Shown here: piece by piece, positions 33,434 to 42,962 of the stretch
Layout: every line of letters starts with the position of its first letter
How positions within the stretch are numbered: the first letter of the stretch is position 1
DNA from: Eutreptiella sp. 'Long Island Sound 2002'
Lineage: Eukaryota; Euglenozoa; Euglenophyceae; Eutreptiales; Eutreptiaceae
NCBI GenBank assembly: GCA_964036045.1
Contig: OZ038381.1
Span: 140,527,596 to 140,591,595 of the forward strand
DNA: 64,000 nt
Direction of reading: 5' to 3'
Notes under the pieces: model-generated
The model's input: the letters and a program-made list of their open reading frames with translations, nothing else
The model's database searches: none
Told to the model about the DNA's origin: nothing
Program-made: the position numbers and the translations under genes

Positions 33434-36400
33434 GCGGAGCAACTCACCGACCCCACCGCCAGGGAACACATGCAGCGTCTCATCCATTACCATGCGGTGC
33501 ATGACCCAGGCGTCGACTAACCCACTCCGCGCCCCGCACGCGCCCCTCATCCCCATCCGCAGGCCTCCAAGACACCACCACAGCGCCTCGAGGCCCATTT
33601 CTGACCAAAGAAGCCGACCGGCACCGTCCAGCCCGGCGGAGCCCAACCAGGGCCAGCAATACGCCGACGTAGACGCGCAAGACCCCGGCGACCCATCCAG
33701 CCCACCCCCCCCGGACCCGGGGCACCCCCCCCTCACACCGGCCACCATCTGCGACCCCGACCTCCTCCGAGCAACCCTCCAAGGCAGGGCCCCGACCACC
33801 CCCCTGGGCTGGTACCGCCTACAAGAGGACTGGACCAAGCTCACCGTCAAAGCCCTCCGGGACCTGACCACCCCAGGCAACGGCCTCCACGAGACCATCG
33901 TAGACCTCGTACTCTGGCGAGCCCGCAATCACACCCAGGGCCAGCACGTCTGGACCCCCCCCATCGAGTGGGGCCAGGCCCTGACACACGACACCGACAT
34001 CAACGTCACGCGTCGAGGGACCGTACGCCTACGACAGGCGCCAGCGGAGAAGGACCACACAGCGGACCCGAACCGCCCGGAGCAGTGGGAACAGGCCACC
34101 GCACCAACCCGCGACACCGCCCTCCGCGCCGCCAGCCTCCGCACCCCAGACGACAACCCCCCCTCCCCACCTACAGACAGTGACCACCCCCCGCCGGAGG
34201 TCTCGGTTACAGTCCTCGAGCGCGGGCACTACTACGTGATAGCCGCTACCGCTACGTCCCCCGGCCCGCAATGGCTCGTCAAAGGGACAGACACCATGCT
34301 CGCCCCAGGGACCGCCCCACCAGGGGCAGTAGGGGACCCCACCACCCAGCAAAGGGTCCTCAGGGGCGTCTTCCAGCCAGGGAACAAGCCCGCAGCCCGC
34401 GCCCTGGCCCTAATCACCTCAGGAAAGGCGGGATACCACCTGGGATTGGCCATGCTCTGCCTGACCCACTGGATCCAGCGCCGCTGGCCACCTACGGGGA
34501 CCGTGCCCTGGATTTGGGCCATCCCCACCGCCCACACACAAGTCGAGGCGGGCCCGGACACGCGGCCAAACCCCCCCCCCCCCAGACCGCAGCAATCCCT
34601 CACCTGCGGGTACCACGCCACCCACAGGGTCCTCAGCCGCGTGGGTCTTAGCCCAAAGCTAGCATACCCCCTTCCCACCACTGACCAAGAGGTCCACCAG
34701 ATACGCAAGCTCGTCTGCGAAATCCCTGCCGCGGCAGCAGAAGACGGCAAGCTTCTCCTCCAAACCGCCCGGCCTACAACTGGCCACGCAAGCGCGCCGC
34801 GGCGAGCGGACACATACACCGACACAACACACCCCACCGCCCAATCCCTGGCAATGCCCCTCCCCTCTCGCTGCTCACCCGGAGACCCACACACGCCCAC
34901 CTTCGCGCGCACCCCCGGGCCCCGCGACACCGGCCTCCCCCACCCGCCCGAACACCAGCACACGCCCGCCACACACCCACCCGCCAGACACCCCTCACCA
35001 CCCCCCACACTCGACAACCCGCACAGACCCGCCGAGAGGAGCCCCGCGCCCTGCGGCACACCCAGCCCACCCAGTGGCCCGCCCACGCCCCCCGCACACA
35101 CCCCAGAAGACCCAGGCCCACCCTCCCCGGCCCCTGAATGCAGCCCACGCGAACTGTTTCCCCCCGCGGACGCCAACCCACACAACCTCACACATTGCAG
35201 GACCCCGGCCCGGCCAAGCCCAGAGGGAGAAGGCCACAGCCCCGCGCCCCCCTCCCCCGCCGCTGCCCACCAGATCGGCCCGCGTGGCCGCCAGGTCATG
35301 ACCGGGCCCCCCCAACAGCCCGCCCCCAACCTACAGCCCGAAGATATGCCCTCCATCCTCCCCGCCGTGGCCGCAGCAGAAGCCATCGCCCACAAGCCCG
35401 CCCGCATCACAGCCCAACCAGAGTCCACCACCTCCTCCGCATCCTCAGCCTCATCCACCTCCTCCACCCCATCCTCCGACCCCCCCCTCCTCGCCGCCCT
35501 CATCCTCAAGGCCACGGCAAAAGCCAAAGCCGCGGCCGCACGCACCAACCCCCTGACCCCCACACAGGCGACTCAGGGACCCCGGCAACGCACCAGAAAG
35601 ACCCCCGACCCGACATCGGCGCCCTCACACCTCCGGACAGAGGTCCTCCTCAACCTGGAACGGGACCCAAACCCAAAACCCGACCCCAAACCCAAGCCGG
35701 CGCCCAAGCGAGCACACACAACACAACGAACGCAACGACACAAACCCAACCGACACCGCCCTAACCCAAACCCTCACCCAAGCCAGGACCCCCCACCCAC
35801 CACAAACCACGCCCCCCTCCCACCGGCAGCCACCACCACCGCAGAGGCGGCCACCCAACACGACCCGGTTCAAACCCTCGTCCACATCCCCGTAAACAAG
35901 CGCCCCGTCATCCATCCCCCACAAACCACCACCACCGCCGGCCAAACCGACCCAGGGACGTGGGACCCCTCGACCACCGTCACCGTAAAGCCCAGCCCCC
36001 GACCCGCCCCCCCTGCCCACCACATAGTGCAGCCCCAGGGGCTGCGCACGATGCCCAGCCCCCCACCCCCACAAGGGGGACCGGAAAGTCCACAAGGGGT
36101 CCAAGGGCCATACCCGCAACACCAACCCCACCACTACCAACACCACCACCACCAGCGGCCCCAACACCACCACCAGCAACACCACCCCCACCACTACCAC
36201 TGCCCACCACCCTACCCCACCGGGCCACAACCCCCCGTGCACGAACAGCACCAGCGAATGGGATGGCAGCCACCGAGCGCTCCACCCGCATACCCCACTT
36301 ACCACCAGGGGCCACCCCCCCCGTACCAGCCACCCCCCCCGTACCGAGAACCGTATCAACCCGGCCACCACATCCACGCCGAAGGGGCCCCCCGCGCCCA

Positions 36401-37256
36401 ACCCAGCCAAGGACAGTCACTCGACCCATACCACCAGCCGCTGCCACCACACCCCTACGTGGCAGATCCATGGACAACGGGGGACCTCCCCCCCCCCCCC
36501 AGTCCCAGGCGGCACCACGCGAAGCCCCCCAGGACCCGCGGACGCCTCCTGACTGGCCCCACTCGAGCGATGAGGCCCGGTCCCGCAAACGGCGCCGCTC
36601 CCGCTCCCCCCCCGCACGGCACACTTGCCCCCGGCGCCCACACTCCCCACACCGCCACTGCGCCTCAACCACCCACTCGCGCCGCTCCCGCTCCCCCAGG
36701 TGCCACCACGACCCCCTGGGACCCCGCTCCCGCCGCTCCTGCTCCCCCGGGCGCCACCAGGAGCGCCACCGCCGCCCCACGTCCACCTCCCCCTCCCCCT
36801 TCCGGCCATTCAAGACCCCCACTGCCAGCCCCAGCCACCACCGCTCCCGCTCCCCCCGGCGCCGCCAGGCACGCCACCGCCGCCCCACGTCCACCTCCCC
36901 CTCCCCCCACAGGCCCCGCCGGGCTCCCCATTCCCCCCGCCGCCCATACCCATCGACCACCCCGAGCCCCCGCCACCACCACTCCTGCTCCCCTGGACGC
37001 CACCAAGCGCGCCACCGCCGCCCCATGTCCACCTCCCCCTCCCGTTCCCCCCTTAGCCCGTACCCGTCCTCCACCCCCAGCCCCCGCGACCGCCGCTCCC
37101 GCTCTCCCAGGCACCGCCACCCCCACCACCACCACAGGTCCACGTCCTCCCCCCGCCGCTTCAGGACCCCGGGCACGGACCCCTCCCCCCCCCAGGCCCC
37201 CACCCACCTCGCCTGGTGGTCTGCCCCCGCTTTGCAGGAGCTCCGCCGCTGGGTGA
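33423..37256 (+). CDS. Very long Pro/Thr-rich ORF; possible cysteine-peptidase region
   Basis: An open frame of 1277 codons, the first few of which are chromovirus sequence. Residues about 100-440 look like a folded domain: WYRLQEDWTKLTVKALRDL, HETIVDLVLWRARNHTQGQH, LERGHYYVIAA and later QQSLTCGYHATHRVLSRVGL. A His, then Asp, then Q-x4-C-G-Y order is compatible with Ulp1/C48 cysteine proteases, but spacing is long and identity weak. Residues about 450-1277 are low-complexity Pro/Thr/His/Arg. Since T is nearly absent on this strand, stop codons are rare in every frame and length alone proves nothing. The N-terminal domain is the best evidence that it is or was a gene. Confidence 0.4.
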   Translation: MIQMRSNSPTPPPGNTCSVSSITMRCMTQASTNPLRAPHAPLIPIRRPPRHHHSASRPISDQRSRPAPSSPAEPNQGQQYADVDAQDPGDPSSPPPPDPGHPPLTPATICDPDLLRATLQGRAPTTPLGWYRLQEDWTKLTVKALRDLTTPGNGLHETIVDLVLWRARNHTQGQHVWTPPIEWGQALTHDTDINVTRRGTVRLRQAPAEKDHTADPNRPEQWEQATAPTRDTALRAASLRTPDDNPPSPPTDSDHPPPEVSVTVLERGHYYVIAATATSPGPQWLVKGTDTMLAPGTAPPGAVGDPTTQQRVLRGVFQPGNKPAARALALITSGKAGYHLGLAMLCLTHWIQRRWPPTGTVPWIWAIPTAHTQVEAGPDTRPNPPPPRPQQSLTCGYHATHRVLSRVGLSPKLAYPLPTTDQEVHQIRKLVCEIPAAAAEDGKLLLQTARPTTGHASAPRRADTYTDTTHPTAQSLAMPLPSRCSPGDPHTPTFARTPGPRDTGLPHPPEHQHTPATHPPARHPSPPPTLDNPHRPAERSPAPCGTPSPPSGPPTPPAHTPEDPGPPSPAPECSPRELFPPADANPHNLTHCRTPARPSPEGEGHSPAPPSPAAAHQIGPRGRQVMTGPPQQPAPNLQPEDMPSILPAVAAAEAIAHKPARITAQPESTTSSASSASSTSSTPSSDPPLLAALILKATAKAKAAAARTNPLTPTQATQGPRQRTRKTPDPTSAPSHLRTEVLLNLERDPNPKPDPKPKPAPKRAHTTQRTQRHKPNRHRPNPNPHPSQDPPPTTNHAPLPPAATTTAEAATQHDPVQTLVHIPVNKRPVIHPPQTTTTAGQTDPGTWDPSTTVTVKPSPRPAPPAHHIVQPQGLRTMPSPPPPQGGPESPQGVQGPYPQHQPHHYQHHHHQRPQHHHQQHHPHHYHCPPPYPTGPQPPVHEQHQRMGWQPPSAPPAYPTYHQGPPPPYQPPPPYREPYQPGHHIHAEGAPRAQPSQGQSLDPYHQPLPPHPYVADPWTTGDLPPPPSPRRHHAKPPRTRGRLLTGPTRAMRPGPANGAAPAPPPHGTLAPGAHTPHTATAPQPPTRAAPAPPGATTTPWDPAPAAPAPPGATRSATAAPRPPPPPPSGHSRPPLPAPATTAPAPPGAARHATAAPRPPPPPPTGPAGLPIPPAAHTHRPPRAPATTTPAPLDATKRATAAPCPPPPPVPPLARTRPPPPAPATAAPALPGTATPTTTTGPRPPPAASGPRARTPPPPRPPPTSPGGLPPLCRSSAAG

Positions 37257-39600
37257 AGTGGGCCGGGGGAGCGGGAAGGCAAGATGGGGTGCACATGGTG
37301 CAGACCTTCGAGGAGATGCGCACCTGGACCCCTGCCGACCCCAACGAGTCCGCCCCGGAGGCCATCATGCCGCAAGCGGCATGGGAGGCCCTCCTCCACG
37401 ATGCGGTCCAGGGCCTCCGCCCCCCCTACACCCCCCAAGCCCTCCGCCAATGGCTCCAGGCCACCCACCCCCAGGCCTGGGCCATCGGCACCCCCTCCCC
37501 ACCCCGCCCCTCCCGCCACCAACACACCAGGAAGGGGAAGGACAAGGGCAAGGGGAGGGCAAGGGACACCAAGGGGCACTCAGGCAAGAGGGCACGGAGG
37601 GGCCCCACGTGAGGGCAGGCACCCATAGGGACAGGGCGCTGGAAGAGACACCACATGGGGGCAGGAAACCACCCAAGAACCAGGAAGGGGCAGGAGCGGG
37701 GACCAAGGCGCGGAGGAAAAGGGCACCACGGCAAACGCCACGACCCACACCCAGGAAGGGCATACCACGACGGGGGGACCAGCGCCGCCCCACCCCCACG
37801 GAATGCCGCACGACTCCCGGGGGCGCACCCCCCAACACGCACCGCCGAAGCAAGCATCGGACGCCGTACGGATCACACCACCGCACACCCACAGCCACCA
37901 GAAACCACACGGGGAATGGAGGGCACACCTACACCGGGAGAACGGGCCACACCCACAGAGGAAGCCGCAGGGAACGCCGCCGCACGGCGCACCACCACGC
38001 CCTCACGGCCAGGGGACGACCCCGGCCGCCACAAGGGCCACCTCACAGGCACCGGAAAAGGACGAAGGCACGGCCACAGCGACCAGGGCTAGGGACTGGA
38101 ACCCCCAGAGGACACTGGACCAAGGCACAGGCCCCCAGGGAGGGCAACCCCACGGACGCCTACCCGACCCACCAGCCCGAGCCGCACGCCCAGGCCCCCA
38201 AAGCACGGACCCAGCCAGACACCCACACCTAACCGCACCCCCCAGCCACCAGCCAGCCGCACTCCGGCCCGAACTCCGCACCACGACACAGGCCAGGCTG
38301 ACCTCCACTGACCCATCACAGCACAAAGCGAGACCACGGCACATCGCACCACAGCGCGTCACAGTGCAACGCGCCACAGCACAACACGACGGGACGCGGC
38401 ATAGAGCGGCACAACACGGCAAAACTGGCCCTAACCTGAAGGACTAACCGAAGCAAGCCAGCGCACACCCGGGAAGGCGCGGCACCAGCACGCCACACAC
38501 CGGCACCGCAGGCCACACACGGGGCCACCGCGCGCCCGGCAACAACGGTGGCGGACCACCCAGAAGGTTAAAACCGGCACCGCAGAGGGGAAAGGACACG
38601 AAAAACCCTAGCCCCCTAACCCAGAGCCACACGCAGCCGCCTGGCGCAGCCGCCCAGCAGGCAGAGCCAGGACCTAACCCGGCAAGAAGGGGCGCCGAGC
38701 CCAACGTGTACATAGCCCACCTGACCCATGGGGCCGGAACACGGCCAAACAGAACGCAACCGCCAACAGCAGCCCGGAAGACCACACTGCATGCGGGCCA
38801 GTGCATGCGCCAGCCCAAGGAGGGCAGAGGGAGGAACAGGCAGGCCCCCCCCCCTGAAAAAAAAAGAGGGGGGAGAGGGGGGGGGGCGCGAAAACAGCCC
38901 ACAGCCACCAAACCGCCCGCCAACACCACCAGAGGCGGCCAAACCCCCCACCCAGAAGGCACCGAAGACAGGACCCCCAAAGAGGCACAGGGGGGCCACC
39001 CAGCCAAAACCGGCAACACCAAGCCAGGAACAGCGGCCCACCGGGAAAAGGGACACCGAAACATGCAGACACACACCACGAAAAAAAAAGAGAGCCAGCA
39101 GCCCAGCCCGAAAGAAAGGGGATGGGGGGACAGGGACCACAAGGCCCGGGACAGGGACACCCAGCAACCGACACCACAAAGCCAAAAAAGAAGAAGGGCA
39201 AAAAAAACACACCGACAACCCAGCCAAGAAGGGCAGGGCACAGCAAAGACCCGGGCCCAGCACCCACGCCCACACCGCACACCGGAACCGGAAACGGCGG
39301 GGGGCAAGCGGAGCGTGCACGAAACCACACACGTCCCATAAGCCGGCCGAAACCTAAGCCCAACCACGAACACCACAAACAGCCGGCAAAAGAGGAACAA
39401 CACCACAAACCGTGCCCAAACACACCCACCCAAGACCCCAGCCAGGACTGGCGGGGTTAACAAAACCCACACCCAACCGCAAACCGGACCCAAACACAAA
39501 CGCCGCACAACAGTAGGAAACCCAGTGCCCACAGTCCGGGCACTGAGGCAGCCCGTGCCATGCACGTGACCCGGCCAAACGAGATCGGGAGACCGGGGGT
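33434..39600. other. T-depleted compositional domain (foreign insert)
   Basis: From the exact end of the left 0.99-kb repeat to the start of the SINE-like element, the plus strand is C/A/G-rich and nearly free of T. In 38,821-39,300, 480 nt contain only 3 T. T being rare removes stops from plus-strand frames, and its complement A being rare removes stops from minus-strand frames, so long ORFs appear in all six frames. 37,620-39,600 holds no convincing gene. Confidence 0.9.
35960..37612 (+). CDS. Second open frame: Arg/Ser-rich then helical C-terminal domain
   Basis: In a different frame from the 1277-codon ORF, 550 codons are open to TGA at 37610-37612. Up to about 37,190 it reads as Ser/Arg/Pro repeats (RSRSPRRRQARHRRPTSTSP units). 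Its last 130 codons look like a real globular domain: LQELRRWVKWAGGAGRQDGV, MVQTFEEMRTWTP, QAAWEALLHDAVQGL and LRQWLQATHPQAWAIG, followed by a Lys/Arg/Gly-rich basic tail. The natural protein may begin in the other frame and enter this one by a frameshift or spliced junction. Function unknown. Confidence 0.35.
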   Translation: MGPLDHRHRKAQPPTRPPCPPHSAAPGAAHDAQPPTPTRGTGKSTRGPRAIPATPTPPLPTPPPPAAPTPPPATPPPPLPLPTTLPHRATTPRARTAPANGMAATERSTRIPHLPPGATPPVPATPPVPRTVSTRPPHPRRRGPPRPTQPRTVTRPIPPAAATTPLRGRSMDNGGPPPPPQSQAAPREAPQDPRTPPDWPHSSDEARSRKRRRSRSPPARHTCPRRPHSPHRHCASTTHSRRSRSPRCHHDPLGPRSRRSCSPGRHQERHRRPTSTSPSPFRPFKTPTASPSHHRSRSPRRRQARHRRPTSTSPSPHRPRRAPHSPRRPYPSTTPSPRHHHSCSPGRHQARHRRPMSTSPSRSPLSPYPSSTPSPRDRRSRSPRHRHPHHHHRSTSSPRRFRTPGTDPSPPQAPTHLAWWSAPALQELRRWVKWAGGAGRQDGVHMVQTFEEMRTWTPADPNESAPEAIMPQAAWEALLHDAVQGLRPPYTPQALRQWLQATHPQAWAIGTPSPPRPSRHQHTRKGKDKGKGRARDTKGHSGKRARRGPT

Positions 39601-39627
39601 AAGGCTGCATCCTAAGGCCTGCGCTCC

Positions 39628-39996
39628 TTTGGGACTCGAGGCGGAGCGTGCGACACCCAAGCGCCTCGGAACCCCAGTACCAAGAACGTGCATGCATGCC
39701 TTGGGAACGGGATACGCCAGGAAGTCCGGTGAACCTCTAGGGTTCCGCCCAAAGGAGGGGACGTGCGCAAGCACGAGGGCACACCCTCCCGGCGAGATAA
39801 GCACGTCACGCTGGCGGCGATCAGCCCTCCCGGTGTTGCCCGGGGCCGCTTTGTTGGGGGCCAGCAGTCAGGTCTAGCGGGATGTAAGCCGCCTCCCCTC
39901 TTCACGCGCGGAGCCTCTTCCTGTTCGTCACAGGGGCGACGCCCGGGGGAACCAAGGGGCGCCTCTCCACGACCGAGTGCACCTACCTACCTACCT
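39628..39996 (-). mobile_element. SINE-like retroposon, copy 1
   Basis: Positions 39,628-39,996 are an inverted, about 95% identical copy of 41,313-41,685. Read on the plus strand it starts tttgggactcgaggcggagc and ends in (acct)n. No target duplication is visible: the left side abuts T-poor DNA, and the (acct)n end runs straight into the chromovirus repeat at 39,998, so this copy marks a rearrangement junction. Confidence 0.82.
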
Positions 39997-41080
39997 CAGC
40001 AACCAGGAAGCAAGGACTGCAGTGATGGGGGTAGTCCCCCTTCTTATGTTGCCCAACGAGGCCAGAATCAATACATTCCTGGATCTGGCGCTCGATTTCT
40101 TCAACCTGTTCCTGAGGAGCCGGGTAGGGACGACGTCTCACTCGCGTCTTCTCCAATTCAGGTTTCAGTTTCAGGTCCATCTGGACCAACTTTTTCCAGG
40201 ACAGGGGAGGCGGCAGGGCGCCGAAAACCTTCTCATAGGTTAGGAGCAGTTTCTTCAGTCGGGGGTCAAGGTTCAGACTCTCGACTTTCTGCAGGAAGTC
40301 CTCCTCAGCATGGAGGGTGCTCTTACCATGCTCTTTCTTTTTCTGCACATCAGCCGTTTCGCCAGGTACTGAGCCGTCAACCCACCCAGGGGGACATCGT
40401 TGCCCATAGTGCAGAGAATACACTAGGGGTATCTCAGGGTCAGGTAGCGTGTAGGAAACATCGTCCTCCTCAGCCCAGATGGAGGATTTTCAGGTCTGTC
40501 TGAGGTATTGAAGCCGTTCTTGGCGCTCAATACCTTCAGCCCTCAGGTACAACAGCCGTCCGAGTTCCTGAGTGTCATGCTCAGACAATGGCATGTTATT
40601 AGACGCAGGCCGCGCTAGAGCATAAGGACTCTGAGTCACGGGTTCATCTGAGCAAGTATGCTGCATGTGCAGCACAGGCTTCCCTACAGGGGAAGTTGGT
40701 TCTGAGGTTGACCCTAGGTCTACTTCCTCCAGCAGCAGCTGGGCCAAGAAGGCACTGTGTTTGAGTTCAACACAGCTGCGATCAGCAGGAGGGATAGAGC
40801 TGGCGATTTCGGACAGTTGGTCGTCTGCATCCTCCTTCACAGCAGCAGGTTCCAGATCGCCATCAGGGGATTCACACCCTGTAAGTGTGGCAGATAGGTG
40901 CTCAGGGGATCGTTTTTTGAGATCACAAAGGGTCCAACCACGTTTTTCGGCCATGACCTCTTTCAGTAGCACGTGATCCAGATCACACAGGGGTACGGCA
41001 GTGAGGGATCCATCAACAATGGATACGAAACTGGCCCATTTCAGGGGCCTGCATAGCTGTGTCTGAGTCCTCAGGCACAT
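39983..41080 (-). pseudogene. Chromovirus A linker to RT, copy 1
   Basis: Frames 41080-40490 and 40423-39983 encode the same acidic linker and RT N-terminal region as 33,422-32,410. It contains VDGSLTAVPLCDLDHVLLKE, joining it to the end of the methyltransferase-like module, then ELKHSAFLAQLLLEEVDLG and VEEIERQIQECIDSGLV. It ends at HHCSPCFLVA, where the SINE-like copy 1 begins. Frames are broken by TGA near 40,490. Confidence 0.75.
39998..40983. repeat. 0.99-kb direct repeat, right copy
   Basis: Partner of 32,449-33,433. On its right, homology stops where this copy continues into chromovirus sequence (cacacaggggtacggcag) and the left copy switches to foreign DNA. Confidence 0.9.
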
Positions 41081-41948
41081 GAATGGGACCGTCGGGGAGT
41101 TGCACTCTTCCCACAGTCATTCCTTCCAGCAGTCGGCGCCAATAAGCGTGTTCACCTGAACAACCCCAGCCAGGGGTGCACATGACAACCCTTACTCCCT
41201 CATAAGCGGATTTGGTTAGAACCTTCGCGAGCAGGGTGAAGGGAGCGTTAGCATACGCTAGGCCCATCGCTTTCCAGAAGAAACGGAAAGTGTTATTCAA
41301 ATGTTTCGAGCAGGTAGGTAGGTAGGTGCACTCGGTCGTGGAGAGGCGCCCCATGGTTCCCCCTGGCGTCGCCCCTGTGACGAACAGGAAGAGGCTTCAC
41401 GCGTGAAGAGGGGAGGCGGCTTACTTCCCGCTAGACCTGACTGTTGGCCCCCAACAAAGCGGCCCCGGGCTACGCCGGGAGGGCTGATCGCCGCCAGCGT
41501 GACATGCTTGTCTCGCCGGGAGGGTGTGGCCCCGTGCTTGCGCACGTCCCCTCCTTTGGGCGGAACCCTAGGGGTTCACCGGACTTCCTGGCGTATCCCG
41601 TTCCCAAGGCGTGCATGCACGTTCTTGGTACTAGGGTTCCGAGGCGCTTGGGTGTCGCACGCTCCGCCTCGAGTCCCAAAGTCCCAAATGTTTCGAGCAA
41701 TACAACTGCAGGATGTGCTGTTGTTGGCTCGCGAACAATTCCATCTGGATTTCATTCAGGGATACCTGAAGGGCCGCCAGTCCATTTTCAAGAACGTGAC
41801 GGGCCAATTGATAGTTTTCAGTACGATAGTTAGTCTTGGCTGCGTAGCGCAGCCCAGACTCTTTCTGTCCTGACAGCTCGGAAGGTACGGAGAAGAGCCC
41901 ACTGCCAAAGTCGCAGTGTAGAAAATAGGGGCGTTGGAGAGAAAACAT
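41013..41948 (-). pseudogene. Methyltransferase-like module of chromovirus A, split by a SINE
   Basis: Read around the 373-bp insertion, the two frames join: 41948-41700 gives ELFASQQQHILQLYCSKHL, then 41312-41013 gives TFRFFWKAMGLAYANAPFTL, AKVLTK, VVMCTPGWG and YWRRLLEGMTVGRVQLP. The pattern LFAS...YCS...(N)xPF...VL.K...P.W...W is that of a short Rossmann-type module resembling Dam-like N6-adenine methyltransferases (NPPF/DPPY motif). The same module follows the protease in element B. AP in place of PP at the signature may mean it is catalytically dead or that the fold has another role. Assignment is by pattern only. Confidence 0.5.
41299..41699 (+). mobile_element. SINE-like retroposon, copy 2, with 14-bp target duplication
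   Basis: The element (41,313-41,685) is bounded by exact aaatgtttcgagca at 41,299-41,312 and 41,686-41,699. Removing the insert and one copy of the 14 bp restores the chromovirus reading frame (CSKHL). The (ggta)n at one end is a simple-sequence tail as in SINEs and LINEs; variable-length target duplication also fits LINE-type retroposition. No clear A/B box was found in the body. Confidence 0.92.
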
Positions 41949-41963
41949 TTTTACCTGGGGGTT

Positions 41964-42236
41964 TCATTGTAGGATGTCGGTGCCAATGACGATGTTGAAG
42001 GCGTCAGTCTCCAACACTCTGCACTGTTGGGTCACAGTTTCGTCGCCAAGACAAATAGTCACATCGACAACTCCCAAGGAATGGATGGTACGGCCATCCG
42101 CTACTCTTATCGCCACTGTCTTAGTTTTCCTGAAAGTCTTTAGCAGGTGCCGGGCCACTATAGAGAGTGTTGCGCCGGTGTCAAGCACTGCTCGAAAAAC
42201 TTGATCCCCAATTCTTACGAGGATCCAGAAAACCAA
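41964..42236 (-). pseudogene. Chromovirus A aspartic protease
   Basis: A frame of about 90 codons with VFRAVLDTGATLSIVARHLL, the retropepsin active site (D-T-G-A), and near the end FNIVIGTDIL, the ILG-type second motif (I.G.D.L). It lies in the same frame as the CCHC region, with TAG (42261-42263) between them. The continuing frame ends just before the methyltransferase-like module. It would cut the Gag-Pol polyprotein in virus-like particles. Confidence 0.85.
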
Positions 42237-42260
42237 GTCCTCCTCTTCAGAGCCGCCCCC

Positions 42261-42962
42261 CTACTCCTCAGCAGGGAATTTCGCATCAACCCCTGCAGCC
42301 ATGAGGGACTTGGCCATCCAGGCCAGTCGTCTCTTCTTGGAGTCAGACCCCTCAGGGGAGGCGTTTTCCCTCTGTGGGCGTTTATTGGGGTCTACACCGG
42401 CAGGAGGGGGACAAATAGCGGGCGCCGATGAGCGCCTCTGGGGATTGGGGTTTCCACCCTTGCCACCCCCTTTGCCTCCTCCTTTACCACCCTTATCCCC
42501 ATTCTGGGGCTTTCTGGAGGGTGTTTGGGTCTTTTGGCGTTCAGCTTCCTGCCGTTTGTGCTTATCACTCTCACGCTTTTTTATGTGACATTCGTCCTCG
42601 TAGTGACGACGTTTGCCACAGTAAGCACAGGTGATGGTACACCTGAAATGGTCCTGATGGGTCACTGTTATCCCATTTTTTGGGTGCTGCTGTCGTTTCA
42701 GTTGCAGCATACAACCAGTGGGATGGTCGCAGTCAGGGGCATGACAGGGTCCTCCCTTGTCATTGACAGGCTTACAGTAGAAGAGTGGGGGTGTACCTGT
42801 TTCAGGTTTAACCTCATTCATGGCACGCAGGTTACCCCCCCCTCTACCACCACCCTTGTTGGTGTTAGTGGGACTGTTAGGTCCTTTCAGGGGTAGGTGC
42901 GCCACCTCAACCCAGGTGTCTCTTGAGGAATTTCTGGATATGGGAGTCATTCTCCCTCTCAA
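42261..42962 (-). pseudogene. Chromovirus A nucleocapsid region with CCHC knuckle
   Basis: 233 codons. CAYCGKRRHYEDEC is an exact C-x2-C-x4-H-x4-C zinc knuckle, preceded by a Cys/His cluster (CHAPDCDHPTGC) and followed by Lys/Gly-rich basic sequence suited to RNA binding. It ends MAKSLMAAGVDAKFPAEE then TAG. Immediately after this, the same frame continues into the protease. Element B has a matching end (CPAEF then TGA). Confidence 0.82.

Noticed and set aside
34232-39697. Minus-strand ORFs of 443, 462, 304 and 417 codons, and plus-strand ORFs of 338 and 214 codons (37.2-38.4 kb)
   Set aside because: They overlap each other and the plus-strand frames in the T-depleted domain; absence of T (plus) and A (minus) makes stops rare everywhere, and none shows a domain-like stretch.
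32449-40983. The 0.99-kb repeats as a target site duplication or as LTRs of the insert
   Set aside because: Too long for a target duplication, and their content is internal chromovirus coding sequence, not LTR.
39628-41685. A DNA transposon with 370-bp terminal inverted repeats (39.6 and 41.3 kb)
   Set aside because: The right copy alone has exact 14-bp target duplications on both its own sides and a simple-repeat tail, so each arm is a separate retroposon copy.
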